Of a DNA stretch of 34,377 bases, positions 1-7,284 are shown piece after piece; the first letter of the stretch is position 1, and the number at the start of each line of letters is the position of its first letter. Under the pieces are notes generated by a model. That model was not told the DNA's origin. It did not search any database and saw only the letters and a list, made by a program, of their open reading frames with translations. The translations under genes were made by a program, and so were the position numbers. The stretch is from assembly GCA_019634045.1 (NCBI GenBank), contig JAHQWA010000342.1, positions 1-34,377 on the forward strand, read 5' to 3'. The stretch is from Saprospiraceae bacterium (GTDB taxonomy: Bacteria; Bacteroidota; Bacteroidia; Chitinophagales; Saprospiraceae).

Positions 1-2
1 GT

Positions 3-191
3 ATGCCCTTCTTCTTGGTGCCGTTTCGAAACTTATTCTTCAGTTCGCCCCAGCTCGGTGCCAATAAACTGTACCAGGCGGCCTTTGACCCGCAATTTGC
101 TCACGCCAGCGGCATATATATCATAAAAGGGAAAGTTAAAGCCGTAAGACATCAACTAAGCGCAGCCCAACTTGCCGAAATGTTGTCCTAG
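3..191 (+). CDS. Partial C-terminus, probably short-chain dehydrogenase/reductase
   Basis: Only the last ~62 codons are visible; the frame is open to the window edge, so the Met at the first complete codon need not be the start. The residue pattern NKLYQAAFDP, then ASGIYIIKGKVK, then a helical tail (LSAAQLAEMLS) resembles the end of SDR-family oxidoreductases, where a Gly-x-Tyr strand (product-side 'G.Y' segment) follows the last substrate-binding helix. No catalytic YxxxK or Rossmann motif falls inside the window, so the assignment rests on the tail alone. It ends 21 bp before the convergent small secreted-protein gene. It could equally be the tail of another Rossmann-type enzyme. Confidence 0.45.
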   Translation: MPFFLVPFRNLFFSSPQLGANKLYQAAFDPQFAHASGIYIIKGKVKAVRHQLSAAQLAEMLS

Positions 192-212
192 TACATGCGA
201 CAAGCACTAGGC

Positions 213-632
213 TTAGTTGTCCTTATACTTCAATAGTTCTGCTGGAATTTCTTCTAGTTCACTAGCGGGATAGCATTCCTTCTGCTGTTCCCTCAGCGTG
301 AATACCATTTGTGCAATTTTTGTTTTTGCCTTCTTAGTACTGGCCGTCATGAATTTCCGTAGCTGTAATTTTCGACCGTCGGAATACACAGTAGGTCTTT
401 GCCCATCAGCTGCAGCTGCACCTTTATATACAATTTGCCAATGCATGAAGGCTATTTCATAATCTTCTTTTTTGATGGCGTCCCGAAAAACAACGTAGCT
501 GTCTTGTATGGCCTTCATCTCTTGTTCAGGTAACTCTTGCCAAGTAGGGCATTGGGCTAGTCCCTGTGAAGGATTATATGCAGTGCATAAAGCAAAAAGG
601 GAAAGACCAAAGAAGGTGGTAGGAAATCTCAT
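213..632 (-). CDS. Small secreted hypothetical protein (Saprospiria TPR-protein N-terminal-like domain)
   Basis: 139 residues with a signal peptide (residues 1-26, hydrophobic FFGLSLFALCTAY core, probable cleavage after GLA). The mature part begins QCPTW and carries 'AIQDSYVVFRDAIKKEDYEIAFMHWQIVYKGAAAADGQR' in pieces: a conserved-looking helical hairpin in which an acidic/aromatic motif (YxxFRDxxKxxDYExAFxxW) is followed by AAADGQRPxxxxDG. I recognise this arrangement from the N-terminal part of longer tetratricopeptide proteins of Saprospiria, in which further TPR units normally follow. Here the protein stops about where those repeats would begin, so it is either a short paralogue or a truncated copy with an intact frame. 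Function unknown. It converges on the SDR-like tail. Confidence 0.7.
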   Translation of the reverse strand: MRFPTTFFGLSLFALCTAYNPSQGLAQCPTWQELPEQEMKAIQDSYVVFRDAIKKEDYEIAFMHWQIVYKGAAAADGQRPTVYSDGRKLQLRKFMTASTKKAKTKIAQMVFTLREQQKECYPASELEEIPAELLKYKDN

Positions 633-909
633 AATGGAAAGATTTATGACGATGAACGAATTTATACTCTTGTTATAGATGAGAACGGAGGGCTGTTTGA
701 CGTTTAATACCTAGACGTACAACCAAGAGTAGTTTGGAGAGTATCTTTAAGATAATAAAACTTAGGTAATAATCGGGGATAGATATACACACAAGCGTAG
801 ACATAAGGGAGCTCTACCGGAAACTAGAGCCTAGCAAATAAAGGATATAACGCAATCTACAGCTAATCAATTGGGTCTTGTCTTAACTCACCAAACTACT
901 CTAAAGCCT

Positions 910-1491
910 ATGTTTGCAAGACAAGTTTCGATATTGATACTACTGCTAAGTCTTTCATTTGTTGAAAGAATAGCGGGACAGACGTCTAAAGTGGCCATTA
1001 TTAATTTAGATTCTCTGCGATCCCAATCTATTTTTGGCGAATGGGAACTGATTAAAGAATGGGAGCGACAAGGAATTGAGATGGTCACAGCTTTACAGAA
1101 GAAGTATTTGCAGATCCAAGTCGAAATAGAACAGCTGTGCTTTTCTTCTAAAACCTTAGAGGAATTACAAATGTTGATCCAAGAGCAACAAGAGCAGATT
1201 TTGGATTTTGAACGTAAGGTGATGGCTGCCAAGGATATTTTTTCTAAAGAAATCAACACCTTCCTACTTCAGCAAGTGATGTTGCTCTTGCCGGATTTAA
1301 AATCCCATCTGGATATAGACACTTTGTCTACCTCAACTCCGGTTTATGTAGACAGAAAATTGGAAAGAGAACTAGTCTATATCACTAGCTGGTTTCTGCA
1401 GGAATTCAACAATAGACCAGCCATATTAGAAAATTGGATGTCTTTCTGTCAGAATTTGCTTGAGCGAATTGAAAAAGGACGTTGGTATTGA
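910..1491 (+). CDS. Skp/OmpH-family periplasmic chaperone-like protein
   Basis: 193 residues from the ATG at 910; an upstream in-frame TTG at 871 would add 13 residues ahead of an obvious signal peptide, so 910 is preferred. Residues 1-24 form the signal peptide (SILILLLSLSF core, AGQ cleavage). The mature start 'SKVAIINLDSLRSQSIF' is the OmpH/Skp first beta strand, then residues ~45-125 form a long heptad-rich coiled coil (the tentacle helices; Q/E/L rich, e.g. LQMLIQEQQEQILDFERK), followed by a return segment with 'TPVYVDRKLEREL'. The family binds unfolded outer-membrane proteins in the periplasm. The C-terminal ~35 residues are less typical and overlap, in another frame, a peroxiredoxin remnant, so the original C-terminus may have been altered by a rearrangement there. 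Confidence 0.75.
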   Translation: MFARQVSILILLLSLSFVERIAGQTSKVAIINLDSLRSQSIFGEWELIKEWERQGIEMVTALQKKYLQIQVEIEQLCFSSKTLEELQMLIQEQQEQILDFERKVMAAKDIFSKEINTFLLQQVMLLLPDLKSHLDIDTLSTSTPVYVDRKLERELVYITSWFLQEFNNRPAILENWMSFCQNLLERIEKGRWY

Positions 1492-1660
1492 TGAGCGGAG
1501 TTGTCTTGCTATACTGCCATTCGAATCGCTGGAAATTCCAGTGCCCGCTACCTTTATAATTGAGCAGAATGGTACCGTCTCCTTTGCTGAAAGCGCAGGG
1601 GACGATTACCGAGATAGAGTAGGGGCTTCCGAACTCCTCCAGGCACTTCGCTCAGTCTAA
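1460..1660 (+). pseudogene. Remnant: C-terminal end of an AhpC/TSA-type peroxiredoxin
   Basis: The frame starting near 1460 encodes a sequence with the C-terminal signature of thioredoxin-like AhpC/TSA proteins: LEIPVPATFIIEQNGTVSF (the cis-Pro strand 'PxPATFII' followed by the 'xxNGxVxF' hairpin), then DDYRDRVGASELLQALRSV, matching the usual 'xDYxxRxxxxELLxAL' ending. The N-terminal domain with the peroxidatic Cys is absent: the same-frame sequence upstream of 1460 shows no similarity and the Skp-like gene runs through it. There is no ATG. It overlaps the Skp-like gene by 32 bp. I read it as a leftover of a gene lost by deletion, not a functional gene. Confidence 0.6.
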
Positions 1661-1786
1661 TGAGTTGCTGAATAGTAATCTTCGATTTATATTTAGGAAG
1701 TATACCTATCCTTCATTTGGTCGAAGGGTAGGTCGCAATAAGGAAGATTCGATCGTATTTGACATGTACTTGATAAAACAGCAAAA

Positions 1787-2728
1787 GTGCCATACGCTCT
1801 ATTGATCACCTGGCTTAGCCTACTATTTCATCCATCGAAGGAACCCAATTACTTTGAATATCACCAGGCTATTAATCAAGCAGAAGAATACATCGTGCAA
1901 GAGGCCTTTGATAGCGCACTTACAAAGCTTGAAACCATCCTGCCACAATTTGAGTTTTGTTTTGCTAAAGATCTCCTGCTCGCCAGTCAAGTCAATCTGC
2001 TTACGGGCCAAAAAGAAAGGAGCAAATTTTGGGCAAAAAAAGCCCTACAAAGAGGGTACCTATTGCCTTGTATTCGACAAATCTCAATCTTCCAGCGGAA
2101 TTACATACTTGTTGACTGGGAAGAACTGGACTCCCTGTTCTCTGGTCTCCGCAAGGATTATTTGAGAAGTATCGATACCGAGTTATTGAGCGAATTCAGT
2201 CGAAGATATCAAGCAGAGCAGGAAGCGAAAAGAACGCCGAATTATCAAACAGTTGTCCAAGGCAACCTTGACCGCATCAAACAGCTGCTATTAAGCCCAA
2301 GTGGTTTTCCGGGAGAGGCTCAATTGGGCTTGGATTACAGCAATTTGGCTGCTGGTCTCTCCGATTGTGATGCTGGGAACTCAAAAGTACTGGTAACGCT
2401 ACTGCACTATGCGCATCCAATCGCCGAAATAGGAGAGGAGCCATTCATCGAAGCCATTGCTCAAGGGCGCTTACACCCCCGAGAATTTGCACGCATTTAC
2501 ACTTTCGAAAAGCAGCAAGTCTCGGTTTTATATAGAAAAACAAGGGATCACGACCGCTCCCTCCCGGATTATCTCTTCAATTTTCCCTTTAGTCTCAGCT
2601 CGAACAATTTGGATCGGGTAGATAAAGATCGTGCCCGTTTCGGTATTGGGAAATATCAGGTAGATCTGCGCAAGGAAGCGATCGAAATCAAGTATGGACT
2701 GAAATTACGTTTTAGCAATGATATTTAA
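1787..2728 (+). CDS. Hypothetical secreted protein with TPR-like N-terminus
   Basis: 313 residues from a GTG at 1787; an in-frame stop lies at 1760-1762 and there is no in-frame ATG, so GTG is the best start. A nearby ATG at 1764 is in another frame and stops after 13 codons. Residues 1-16 form a short hydrophobic segment (ALLITWLSLLF), probably a signal peptide. Residues ~22-95 contain two helical pairs of tetratricopeptide type (YIVQEAFDSALTKLETIL ... LLLASQVNLLTGQKERSKFW). Residues ~190-250 contain HYAHPIAEIGEEPFIEAIAQGRLHPREFARIY, a pattern I associate with uncharacterised Bacteroidota proteins that combine a TPR-like domain with a DUF; no enzyme motif is visible. Its stop lies only 13 bp from the stop of the convergent crystallin-domain gene. 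Confidence 0.7.
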   Translation: MPYALLITWLSLLFHPSKEPNYFEYHQAINQAEEYIVQEAFDSALTKLETILPQFEFCFAKDLLLASQVNLLTGQKERSKFWAKKALQRGYLLPCIRQISIFQRNYILVDWEELDSLFSGLRKDYLRSIDTELLSEFSRRYQAEQEAKRTPNYQTVVQGNLDRIKQLLLSPSGFPGEAQLGLDYSNLAAGLSDCDAGNSKVLVTLLHYAHPIAEIGEEPFIEAIAQGRLHPREFARIYTFEKQQVSVLYRKTRDHDRSLPDYLFNFPFSLSSNNLDRVDKDRARFGIGKYQVDLRKEAIEIKYGLKLRFSNDI

Positions 2729-2741
2729 ATCAGTTCTATGT

Positions 2742-4076
2742 CTAATAGACTCGCACCTCATAGACACCCTTGGTACAGCGCGTATTGGCCGAGCATCCAC
2801 CTGTTCCGTAATCATGTGGCGCGGCTAGTACCCTTAAGTCACTTAAGTTGGGGCCCGTCATTTTGATGGTTGTCCCTTCAAAAAAGTAGTTCTTGCCGCC
2901 GTGCCAGGCCATCCATTTCTTGGCTATTTTTTTTAGCCGAGGTTGACCGGTATTGATATTGTAAATTTCCCATATATCCAGCCAACTCTTCGAACTACCA
3001 ATGCCGCCATGTGTGGCCATCAAAACAGTTTTACCATTGGCTAGTTGCCCCAACCAGAGCGAATTATACTTCGACCAATTCTTGTCAACCCCATTGATCA
3101 CGGCACTGTTCGCGGAGGAGAAATAGGCGGTTTGTACAAAACCACTAGTAGCATTTTTATAGCCGGAACGCCAAATAGTTAGATCTTTAGCATCCCAACC
3201 AGCCCCAATCATATAGGTGTAGTTTCCAATGGTGGCATAGGCTAGGGCTCCAATATGACGTTTAGGGACTACAATATTTCTACCGGATTGATAAATCATC
3301 CGATCTCCGACGATTCGGTAAAATTCAATGTAGCTATTGTCGGATTTCCCATCTGCCATTGCTACGGGGAAGGTCTTATTGAAGATCTGAATTGAGGAAG
3401 GGTGGTTGTAGCGCTTGGCTGATCGACTTCTAGTCACATCGATGGCGGTATGGCTATTCCTATTGTAAAGCAGCATATATCCACCGCGATCACTGCTACA
3501 CTTATCTTGACAGGTCAACACGACATGGTCTGTCTCAGCACTCCAGCCGATGCCTTGCATGTGGCAGTTACAGGGCAGATCTGTAGTACGTGCATACTTT
3601 TTGATAGGGCCTCTGTCGACCTTAAGGTTGGAGGCAGAAACAAAATTGTTTGGAAGTCGGTTACCTGATTTTTTCTGGAAGCTACTGACGTTTCTCCGAC
3701 TGACACGGAGGGAGGAAACCTCATCGCCAAACCCTAATTGGTGAATATCACTATAGGAACGAGTTAAGGTGATTCTCTTCCCTCTCCAACCGTCGTGTTG
3801 GTAGAGCGTGACCTGCATGCCAGAAGGAACTCTGATGGAGCTAATGCGGTCATTACCCACTCGTCCCAATTGGTGCTTATTCCAATTGCCAACCCGAAAG
3901 GTGCTTGTTTTGCCACGATAGTGTTTGTGCTCATAGGCAATGATAGTGCCGCTGGCCTGGTCAGCAGGAGAGGTGCTTTCGGCAGTACTACTAACGCATA
4001 ACACGCTTACTAAAAGTAAAATGGCTGTAGATTTCCAATAAGGAAGGGATGCCAATGAAAAGAAATGAGTTTTCAT
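2742..4076 (-). CDS. Secreted beta/gamma-crystallin-domain protein
   Basis: 444 residues. Residues 1-32 are a signal peptide (long n-region, STAILLLVSVLCVSSTA). Residues ~43-126 form one complete beta/gamma-crystallin domain with two Greek keys: 'IIAYEHKHYRGKTSTF' and 'VTLYQHDGWRGKRITL', each followed by the Ca2+-loop motif (N/D)(N/D)xx(S/T)S. The first copy, NDRISS (75-80), fits it fully; the second, GDEVSS (117-122), has Gly in the first position, so one strong and one weaker Ca2+ site are expected. Residues ~145-444 are a Trp/Gly-rich domain with Cys pairs (CNCHMQ, CQDKC, CSANTRC) that I do not recognise; a beta-propeller or lectin-like fold is possible. No T9SS sorting domain. It lies downstream of the lysyl oxidase gene on the same strand but behind a strong terminator, so it is probably transcribed separately. 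Confidence 0.85.
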   Translation of the reverse strand: MKTHFFSLASLPYWKSTAILLLVSVLCVSSTAESTSPADQASGTIIAYEHKHYRGKTSTFRVGNWNKHQLGRVGNDRISSIRVPSGMQVTLYQHDGWRGKRITLTRSYSDIHQLGFGDEVSSLRVSRRNVSSFQKKSGNRLPNNFVSASNLKVDRGPIKKYARTTDLPCNCHMQGIGWSAETDHVVLTCQDKCSSDRGGYMLLYNRNSHTAIDVTRSRSAKRYNHPSSIQIFNKTFPVAMADGKSDNSYIEFYRIVGDRMIYQSGRNIVVPKRHIGALAYATIGNYTYMIGAGWDAKDLTIWRSGYKNATSGFVQTAYFSSANSAVINGVDKNWSKYNSLWLGQLANGKTVLMATHGGIGSSKSWLDIWEIYNINTGQPRLKKIAKKWMAWHGGKNYFFEGTTIKMTGPNLSDLRVLAAPHDYGTGGCSANTRCTKGVYEVRVY

Positions 4077-4093
4077 GGTATTTTGGATTTAGT

Positions 4094-4127
4094 GAAGTTG
4101 TTTAAAGGTGTTTTTTCAAACAACTTC
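4094..4127 (-). promoter_or_regulatory. Hairpin in the 5' leader of the crystallin-domain gene
   Basis: A perfect 10-bp inverted repeat (GAAGTTGTTT at 4094-4103, AAACAACTTC at 4118-4127) encloses a 14-nt loop. On the coding strand it ends 17 nt upstream of the crystallin-gene ATG. The position in the leader suggests an mRNA stability or translation-control structure; it has no U-tract after the stem on the minus strand, so it is not a typical terminator. Confidence 0.5.
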
Positions 4128-4331
4128 AATGAAAAGATTTGGCGAATGCCAGCTTACTTGTTGGAAGTAGTAGTAGGTAAGATCAAAAGTCAGTGCAGCT
4201 GTGTTACTGCCTGCTTACGATAGTAAGTGAGCTTAGGCGGTCAATTGACTGCCTTTGTAGAGTAGTAAATTGAAAATGGATTATGTCCTACTTGATGAAA
4301 GGTTTTTTCGAAGTGGTAAGTGCAATCTTGG

Positions 4332-4369
4332 AAAAAAACGCCATCACCCAATGAGTGGATGATGACGTT
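4332..4369 (-). terminator. Intrinsic terminator of the lysyl oxidase gene
   Basis: Read on the minus strand, a 13-bp stem (arms at 4369-4357 and 4349-4337, with two G-U pairs and no mismatch) closes a 7-nt loop and is followed at once by seven T residues (4338-4332, the first two of which pair at the stem base). It starts 5 nt after the lysyl oxidase stop codon. This is a textbook rho-independent terminator and separates the lysyl oxidase gene from the crystallin-domain gene. Confidence 0.85.
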
Positions 4370-4374
4370 GGTCC

Positions 4375-6777
4375 TTAATAAACCATTAGCTTGCCTGACC
4401 CTTGTTTTTGAGGGCTAGTCAAACGGAAATAGTAGTGACCGGTGGGTAAATCTTCCACTGGGAGAGTGAATTGTTCCGCTTTGATTTGGTCTGCTACGTA
4501 TACCTTTTGCCCCTTGGTATTATATACCTCCAAGCGAAAGGCTTCCCGGGTTGGATTAGGAAAAAGTAGTTTGGTCTGATGCTTTGCTGGGTTGGGTTGA
4601 ACGCTGATAACAACTGCGTCGTTGGAGGAATGAATGCCTGATACCAGGCCTCTTTCCACACAACCATTGCGGATGACCGGAGTCACCTGCTCCCCGTATT
4701 CGTTCACCAACTCAATGACTTTTTCCAAGCAAAGATCTACCTGGTCAATATCAAAGAAGTGGATTCGACATAGGGGATGAAAAGCATCGGATTTTCGGAT
4801 GGTAGCATCTTCAAACGATAAGCCAGCTACCATGGCTTTAGTAATACTATTTCTTAAAGCTACTGGGTAATCTATGGAATCGACTAGGCTTTCTGCTCGT
4901 ATAATCGAGAAACCATCCATCTTAAGTTGGAAAGCCGTTACATTGCTGCTTGGGTTTTTAAGGGCTACATCAATAAAGCCAGCTTCGTAGTCTACATGTT
5001 GTATGGTTAAGACAGCGCTATCCCGTTTGTTTTGGATACCTGCCGGGAATTCACAATGATCGTGTAAACCCTGTCCAGAATGAATGTGGTCTGTGCCATA
5101 ACGAATACAGCTTTTCAATAAAGCAGCATCATAGATGGTGATTTCCCCATCCCCGCTTAAATCAAGGCAAGGCGTAGCTTCTAGAGATTCAGACATAATG
5201 CCATCGAGGTACAGACTCAAATCCACCGAGTTCAGTATGCCATTTCCGTCAATATCTCCGCTAATGGCTTGTCCATTGCAATTGCCCTCGCAATCCGCTT
5301 GGGCGGGACCATAGGGTTGACCGGCACAATCCGTATAGGGGTCGCATTCCGGATCAACGGTAAGCTCTAGCTGACCGGTAGAACGATCCAAATAGATGCA
5401 AACTTGCGCCCAATTGTTCTCCAGGGTTTCCTCGTATTGCCCTAGGTAATCTGGGGCGTTTTTCCAGTTGATACGCGTCACCAAGGTATACATCCCATCG
5501 GGCAAATCGGTCACATCTATCCACTGGCATTCTAATTCTGCCCAATAGCGGTCCAGACAACCAGGGGAAATGCCCATTAAATCACAGGTAAACTGCTGCT
5601 CCCCTGTGGTACAAGCCAAGTCCATCACACAAAAGCCATTCTTAAAACCTCCGGGTATCTTCTGTCCATTTGCATCATATATAATGTATTCCGCATAGTT
5701 CTCGAAGTGGAAATGATTGTGGCAGTTATTCCAGGTAAACTGCTCGTTGTTCTGACTTGGTGTCCCAAGAAAGTAAGCCTTCTGCCCAATATTGTGGATC
5801 TCCGTATCGAAGCGAACGATATCTCTTCTACCGTATCCACTTACACACTGTTCTTCGATCAGGCAGACGTCCTCAACTACTAAAGTGTCAAGCTTGATTG
5901 AATTGAGCAGCAAGGTTTCATTGATCGCCAAATCTGGGCCTTGTGGGCAAGCTGGATCGTAGAGCGGAAGACAACTGCCGTCGTCTATGGTTGCTAAAGG
6001 ATTATAGTTGCAAGAATTGGGATCAGTGCAGCCAATGACAGGCCCCATATAGTTTAGCTCCCAATGGATGGGCTCCGTGCAGTCTTCCGCTTCATCACCA
6101 ATCCTGACTAGATAAGCTTTGTTGGCCTGTAAATAGGCTTGAACATGTGCTTGTTGCCCACAATCCTCCGTATCATTATTGAAGAAAATGGTGCCGGCAT
6201 TGTCTTCCCTTTGCCCATTGCCTTCACAACTATCATAAACCCAAATCTTCGTGTCGCAGCTATTGATTGAACAAGTATTGATCATATATAAACCTGCCGA
6301 ATCGGGCGTAAATTGATACCAATGATTGTCGAAGCTCGTAGCAAAAGACTGTTGGGCCAGTATGGGAGTGGGATTGGTGCAGGTCTCACCAGTTTCACAG
6401 AAAAGCTTAAAGGTAGCCGTTCGTTGAAAAGCTTGGTTGCCAAGGATAGTTGCCCCATTTTTCTCGATACGGAAAAAACCAGGGCTCCCAATTCCATCGC
6501 CATAGCTATCATTAATGGTGAAGTTGAGGCACACTTGTTTGGGTACACAAACGACATGTTCGTTAAAACTGTTGTTGGCATAGCTGTTACGGCCCACCTC
6601 CATTAAAATTTCTCCCCCTATCGTCTTCAAGGACCAAGAGGTTTCGTATCCAAACCGATCAGTTTGAACAGAAATAACAATCAAAGATTCATCAGGTGTA
6701 CACGATACCTGAGCTGCTATTGTATGATGAAAGCAAGTAATCATTAGCACACAAAAAGTAAAAAGTAGTCTTAGCAT
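4375..6777 (-). CDS. T9SS-exported multidomain lysyl oxidase
   Basis: 800 residues. Signal peptide 1-22. Residues ~26-127: Cys-containing beta-sandwich with the Bacteroidota motif FTINDSYGDGIG. ~130-245: PPC-like domain (HWYQFTPDSAGLYMIN ... DTKIWVYDSC). ~249-280: GCTDPNSCNYNP...DDGSC Cys module. ~280-465: lysyl oxidase domain. It has the copper motif CHNHFH (H353, H355, H357; animal LOX CHQHYH), FKNGFC with K379 (the lysine precursor of the lysine-tyrosylquinone cofactor), and GISPGCLDRYWAELECQWID with Y411 (the tyrosine partner). Residues ~506-557: two dockerin/EF-hand-like Ca2+ loops (DIDGNGILNSVDL, DLSGDGEITIYDA). ~587-706: cohesin-like beta domain. ~725-800: T9SS type A sorting domain ending GSGKLMVY. 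Expected activity is oxidation of lysine side chains to aldehydes on the cell surface; the substrate is unknown. Followed by its own terminator. Confidence 0.9.
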   Translation of the reverse strand: MLRLLFTFCVLMITCFHHTIAAQVSCTPDESLIVISVQTDRFGYETSWSLKTIGGEILMEVGRNSYANNSFNEHVVCVPKQVCLNFTINDSYGDGIGSPGFFRIEKNGATILGNQAFQRTATFKLFCETGETCTNPTPILAQQSFATSFDNHWYQFTPDSAGLYMINTCSINSCDTKIWVYDSCEGNGQREDNAGTIFFNNDTEDCGQQAHVQAYLQANKAYLVRIGDEAEDCTEPIHWELNYMGPVIGCTDPNSCNYNPLATIDDGSCLPLYDPACPQGPDLAINETLLLNSIKLDTLVVEDVCLIEEQCVSGYGRRDIVRFDTEIHNIGQKAYFLGTPSQNNEQFTWNNCHNHFHFENYAEYIIYDANGQKIPGGFKNGFCVMDLACTTGEQQFTCDLMGISPGCLDRYWAELECQWIDVTDLPDGMYTLVTRINWKNAPDYLGQYEETLENNWAQVCIYLDRSTGQLELTVDPECDPYTDCAGQPYGPAQADCEGNCNGQAISGDIDGNGILNSVDLSLYLDGIMSESLEATPCLDLSGDGEITIYDAALLKSCIRYGTDHIHSGQGLHDHCEFPAGIQNKRDSAVLTIQHVDYEAGFIDVALKNPSSNVTAFQLKMDGFSIIRAESLVDSIDYPVALRNSITKAMVAGLSFEDATIRKSDAFHPLCRIHFFDIDQVDLCLEKVIELVNEYGEQVTPVIRNGCVERGLVSGIHSSNDAVVISVQPNPAKHQTKLLFPNPTREAFRLEVYNTKGQKVYVADQIKAEQFTLPVEDLPTGHYYFRLTSPQKQGSGKLMVY

Positions 6778-7284
6778 TTTTCCTTAGTTTCAGATCTTCT
6801 CAATGCATAATTCACTAATCACAAAGGGGCACATTAGGCATATCTGAGGGACTAAACGTTGGGTCAATAATGATATAAGTCAGTGTATACGCCGAGTAAA
6901 CACCAAATGGATCCATCATTGCTGATTAGATCAACACCTGCGTTCTTGGCGAAGCACTTTAAAATCGATTGGTAGTGATAATAAAAACTTTCGGTTGGGA
7001 GAAAGCTTTAATTGAGGATTATGTGTATAGCCTCAAGGGGGGACATAAAGCACATTAGATCGGTATGGAATGGCACCAAAAGTAGGGAATTATTCCTCAA
7101 ATTTCAACATGAGCAGCGGTCTTTTTACTTAAAACATATGAAAAATTAATATAACAATAGGTTCGCGTTCATTAAGCTTGTCGTTCAAACTCCAATTCTC
7201 GAAGAACTATCCAAATTGCACACTAATTCGGATGGTTTTCTCCTTATATATGCGATCTTTGTTGCCCTGTCAATTAGAGCTTTT
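6778..7284. other. Divergent intergenic region without a recognisable gene
   Basis: About 500 bp between the divergent lysyl oxidase and carboxypeptidase genes, so it should carry both promoters, but I find no clean TTG/TAnnTTTG pair for either. The minus strand has an open stretch of about 34 codons starting at the tandem ATGs near 6918 (MMDPFGVYSAY...), with no recognisable homology. No tRNA, repeat array or strong hairpin is visible. Confidence 0.5.

Noticed and set aside
1764-1805. ATG at 1764 as the start of the TPR-like hypothetical gene
   Set aside because: It is out of frame and stops after 13 codons; a frameshift would be required, while GTG at 1787 needs none.
6800-6925. Minus-strand frame of about 34 codons in the divergent intergenic region, considered as a gene remnant
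   Set aside because: Preceded by a stop, too short, and no recognisable similarity.
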